This document shows, one piece after another, positions 14,129-15,759 of a DNA stretch of 15,759 nt. Positions within the stretch are counted from its first letter, which is position 1; each line of letters begins with the position of its first letter. The notes beneath the pieces were generated by a model. The model did not search any database and was not told the origin of the DNA. It saw only the letters and a program-made list of their open reading frames with translations. The stretch is from Paenibacillaceae bacterium UBA6304. Lineage in GTDB: Bacteria; Bacillota; Bacilli; Paenibacillales; Paenibacillaceae. Location of the stretch: assembly GCA_002439285.1 (NCBI GenBank), contig DJTQ01000331.1:1-15759 (forward strand), given 5' to 3'. A program made the position numbers and the translations under genes.

Positions 14129-14161
14129 AAATCCCCCGGGTAAAAAGACTAGGGGGATTTT
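14129..14161 (+). terminator. Rho-independent terminator of the polysaccharide cluster
   Basis: AAATCCCCC (14129-14137) pairs with GGGGGATTT (14152-14160) around a 14-nt loop. The T-run is short (TTTT), so the stem carries most of the effect. It lies 15 bases after the last stop of the cluster. Confidence 0.8.
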
Positions 14162-14217
14162 GCGTTACCGGCCTTTTTGCCATAAACGGGACAACTTTAG
14201 AAGTTGGCTGCATTTTT

Positions 14218-14226
14218 TGCTATAAT
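14218..14226 (+). promoter_or_regulatory. Extended -10 promoter of the Crp/Fnr-family gene
   Basis: TGCTATAAT is a perfect extended -10 (TGnTATAAT). No good -35 is present at 17 bases, as is common for this class. Transcription would start near 14233. A short palindrome, TGTA-GTG-TACA (14239-14249), lies just downstream and could be an operator, but it is too short to rely on. Confidence 0.65.
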
Positions 14227-14268
14227 GATAGGTAACAGTGTAGTGTACATGGGGAATGGAGCGATAGA

Positions 14269-14766
14269 ATGATATTGCATAAGGGAGAAATTTTATTCCG
14301 TCAGGGAGACGACGGCGCATTCTTGTATTTTATCAAGAGTGGATTATTTAAAGTAACTCGTCTGCATGAGAACGGCAATATGGTATTATTTAATATTTTG
14401 TATCCCGGCGAAATGGTGCCTCACCATTCCTTGATCTCGCCAAAAGAAACGCACGGTACGGCAATCGCTTTGGTACGAAGCGAGGTGGAGACGATTCCGG
14501 CGAAGGAATGGTACCGGGAATTGCAGGAAGATCCGAGTAAGCCGCTGGAAGTGGCGAGACTTCTGCAGGAAAAGGTGCGTTTCATGCAGGAGCGGCTGGA
14601 TCATTTAACGGTAGGGACCCCGGGAGAACGATTGGAATTGTTGACGAAATGGCTAGGTCAGCATGCGCACGGAGTACCTTTAACGGAGTATCTGACGCAA
14701 GAGGAAATTGGTCAGCTAATCGGCGTCCGGCGGGAAACCGTCAATCGTTTGCTACGCCATCATTAA
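14269..14766 (+). CDS. Short Crp/Fnr-family regulator (ArfM-like)
   Basis: A 165-residue one-component regulator. Residues 1-95 are a cyclic-nucleotide-binding-type beta-barrel (GEILFRQGDDGAFLYFIKSG, YPGEM), residues 96-128 the long dimer helix, and 138-163 a helix-turn-helix with L-T-Q-E-E-I-G-Q-L-I-G-V-R-R-E-T-V-N-R-L-L. It is 40-60 residues shorter than Crp or Fnr: the first barrel strand is missing and the protein ends right after the recognition helix, without the wing. It has no cysteine, so it cannot hold an Fnr-type iron-sulphur cluster. B. subtilis ArfM, a short regulator that affects hmp and fermentation genes, is the closest match I can recall, and here the converging neighbour is hmp. 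GGAG lies about ten bases before the ATG. The effector is unknown. Confidence 0.88.
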   Translation: MILHKGEILFRQGDDGAFLYFIKSGLFKVTRLHENGNMVLFNILYPGEMVPHHSLISPKETHGTAIALVRSEVETIPAKEWYRELQEDPSKPLEVARLLQEKVRFMQERLDHLTVGTPGERLELLTKWLGQHAHGVPLTEYLTQEEIGQLIGVRRETVNRLLRHH

Positions 14767-14771
14767 TGAGC

Positions 14772-14823
14772 AGAACCCCCTGGAAATGTCGCAGTAATTT
14801 GCGATTTCTTCGGGGGTTCTTTA
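14772..14823 (+). terminator. Rho-independent terminator after the Crp/Fnr-family gene
   Basis: AGAACCCCC (14772-14780) pairs with GGGGGTTCT (14812-14820). The interior TCGCA/TGCGA and AAA/TTT also pair, making a long hairpin. TTCTTTAG follows. It lies between converging genes; the minus-strand side has no T-run, so it mainly serves the plus-strand gene. Confidence 0.82.
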
Positions 14824-14888
14824 GTTATTCTCTAGTCAATATTCATTTAGGTACTGTGGTTAATTAATGTACTTTAGTTAATGACCTC

Positions 14889-15759
14889 TTACAGGCTGTC
14901 TGCGGGACCAAAGAATTCAAAGTGAATACGTTCTTCCGGTACGCCCCATTCTTTGAGTGCATGGTTGACGGCCCGCATAAACGGCACGGGTCCGCAGAAA
15001 TAGAAATCCGCACCGGGATCGGCAACCGTTTTGAGCCATGGGAGATCGATAAAGCCGGTCTTGTCACAGCTCTCGCCGTCTGCCGGCGATTCATACACAT
15101 GATAAGAGCAAAGTCTGTCGGCGTGTTCGCGCGTAAGCTGATCAATATGATCCTTCATGGCATGATGGTTTCCGCAACGCGCTGCATGGATATATACGAC
15201 ATCGCGCTTGGCTTCGTCTTCCAGAAGCGTTTCGAGCATGCTGATCATCGGAGTGAGGCCCACGCCGCCGCTCAACAGCACGACCGGAATTTGTTTTGTT
15301 TGATCCAGCGTAAAATCACCTGCCGGCGCGCTGATCTCGACGGTGTCACCTTCCTGGATTTGCTGATGCAAATAAGTGGATACGACACCTGCCGGGCTAT
15401 CACCGATGGCATCCTCACGTTTTACGGAAATCCGGTAATAAGGATGACCCGTAGAGGTAGACAAGCTGTAATGGCGGAGATGGGTGAATTCCTGACCTTC
15501 CGGTTTGACCCGGACAGTAATATATTGACCCGGTTTGTAGGAAGCGATTTCGCCGCCGTCTTCTGGTTTTAAGTAGAAAGATGTAATTACGTCGCTTTCC
15601 TTAACCTTGCGATCGACCACGAACCGGCGGAATCCGCGCCAACCGCCTTTTTGTTGCTCGGCTTCCTGATACATCTCAGCTTCTACGCTGATGAATACAT
15701 CCGCGATAATACCGTAGGCCTGAGCCCAAGCATCGATAATCTCATCCGTAGCGGCTTCG
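14889..15759 (-). CDS. hmp: Flavohemoglobin, nitric oxide dioxygenase (5' end outside window)
   Basis: Hmp detoxifies nitric oxide to nitrate with O2 and NAD(P)H, in the cytosol. About 289 C-terminal residues are visible, open to the window edge. The first ones, [20 protein letters not shown], are the end of the globin domain; the haem-binding His would be outside. The ferredoxin-reductase part is complete: linker [12 protein letters not shown]-binding RHYSLS, a GDFTL segment, the NAD site [21 protein letters not shown], and the family ending HFEFFGP. The in-frame ATG at 15674 is internal and not the start. The gene converges on the ArfM-like regulator and ends 65 bases from that gene's terminator. 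Its promoter lies outside the window, so regulation cannot be judged. Confidence 0.97.
   Translation of the reverse strand, partial: EAATDEIIDAWAQAYGIIADVFISVEAEMYQEAEQQKGGWRGFRRFVVDRKVKESDVITSFYLKPEDGGEIASYKPGQYITVRVKPEGQEFTHLRHYSLSTSTGHPYYRISVKREDAIGDSPAGVVSTYLHQQIQEGDTVEISAPAGDFTLDQTKQIPVVLLSGGVGLTPMISMLETLLEDEAKRDVVYIHAARCGNHHAMKDHIDQLTREHADRLCSYHVYESPADGESCDKTGFIDLPWLKTVADPGADFYFCGPVPFMRAVNHALKEWGVPEERIHFEFFGPADSL

Noticed and set aside
14239..14249. TGTA-GTG-TACA palindrome as a Crp/Fnr-type operator
   Set aside because: Only four-base arms and no match to the TTGAT-N4-ATCAA or TGTGA-N6-TCACA consensus; kept only as a remark.
14922..15572. A 216-codon plus-strand frame
   Set aside because: It is the exact antisense of the flavohemoglobin gene, which has clear family motifs.

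Overview
The window looks like chromosomal DNA of a spore-forming Bacillales bacterium, most likely Paenibacillus or a close relative such as Cohnella. The reasons are a SpoVIF-like sporulation gene, Bacillus-type LexA boxes (CGAAC-N4-GTTCG), strong GGAGG ribosome binding sites, U-tailed terminators, and the gene families themselves. No transposase, integrase, phage gene, CRISPR array, tRNA or rRNA was seen.

Layout. (1) 1-446: 3' end of recG, followed by a strong terminator. (2) 540-1015, minus strand: a small membrane-anchored or secreted protein whose reading frame is broken between anchor and body. (3) 1188-1481: SpoVIF-like protein, whose ribosome binding site can pair with an upstream complement. 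(4) 1726-3188: a TetR-family regulator with a promoter and candidate operator, then a type I methionine aminopeptidase. (5) 3377-5230: an SOS operon with two LexA boxes over the promoter, a Y-family DNA polymerase, and a translationally coupled protein that begins like YolD but continues into an unrecognised helical domain. (6) 5270-5921: about 650 bases without a convincing gene, holding an orphan terminator, a 17-base direct repeat and a 10-base inverted repeat. (7) 5922-14114: a six-gene same-strand cluster that appears to make and process an extracellular polysaccharide. (8) 14269-14766: a short Crp/Fnr-family regulator, converging on (9) a minus-strand flavohemoglobin gene cut by the window edge.

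The most interesting part is the polysaccharide cluster. In order it has a membrane-anchored TIM-barrel glycosidase-like protein with a CBM9-like tail, a membrane-anchored HEAT-repeat protein, a processive GT2 synthase (DxD and QxxRW), a two-domain pseudo-signalling protein (degenerate GGDEF plus a receiver with Glu at the phospho-acceptor position), a UDP-(N-acetyl)hexosamine 6-dehydrogenase-like enzyme, and a second anchored TIM-barrel protein. A workable model is that the dehydrogenase supplies an acidic nucleotide sugar, the synthase polymerises and exports it, the HEAT and GGDEF/receiver proteins control or scaffold the synthase inside the cell, and the two anchored barrel proteins trim or remodel the polymer outside. 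The logic recalls B. subtilis ydaJKLMN and Listeria pss (synthase plus degenerate GGDEF protein plus glycosidase), but the components differ and no BcsB-like gene is present.

All assignments rest on reading motifs by eye; no database search was run.
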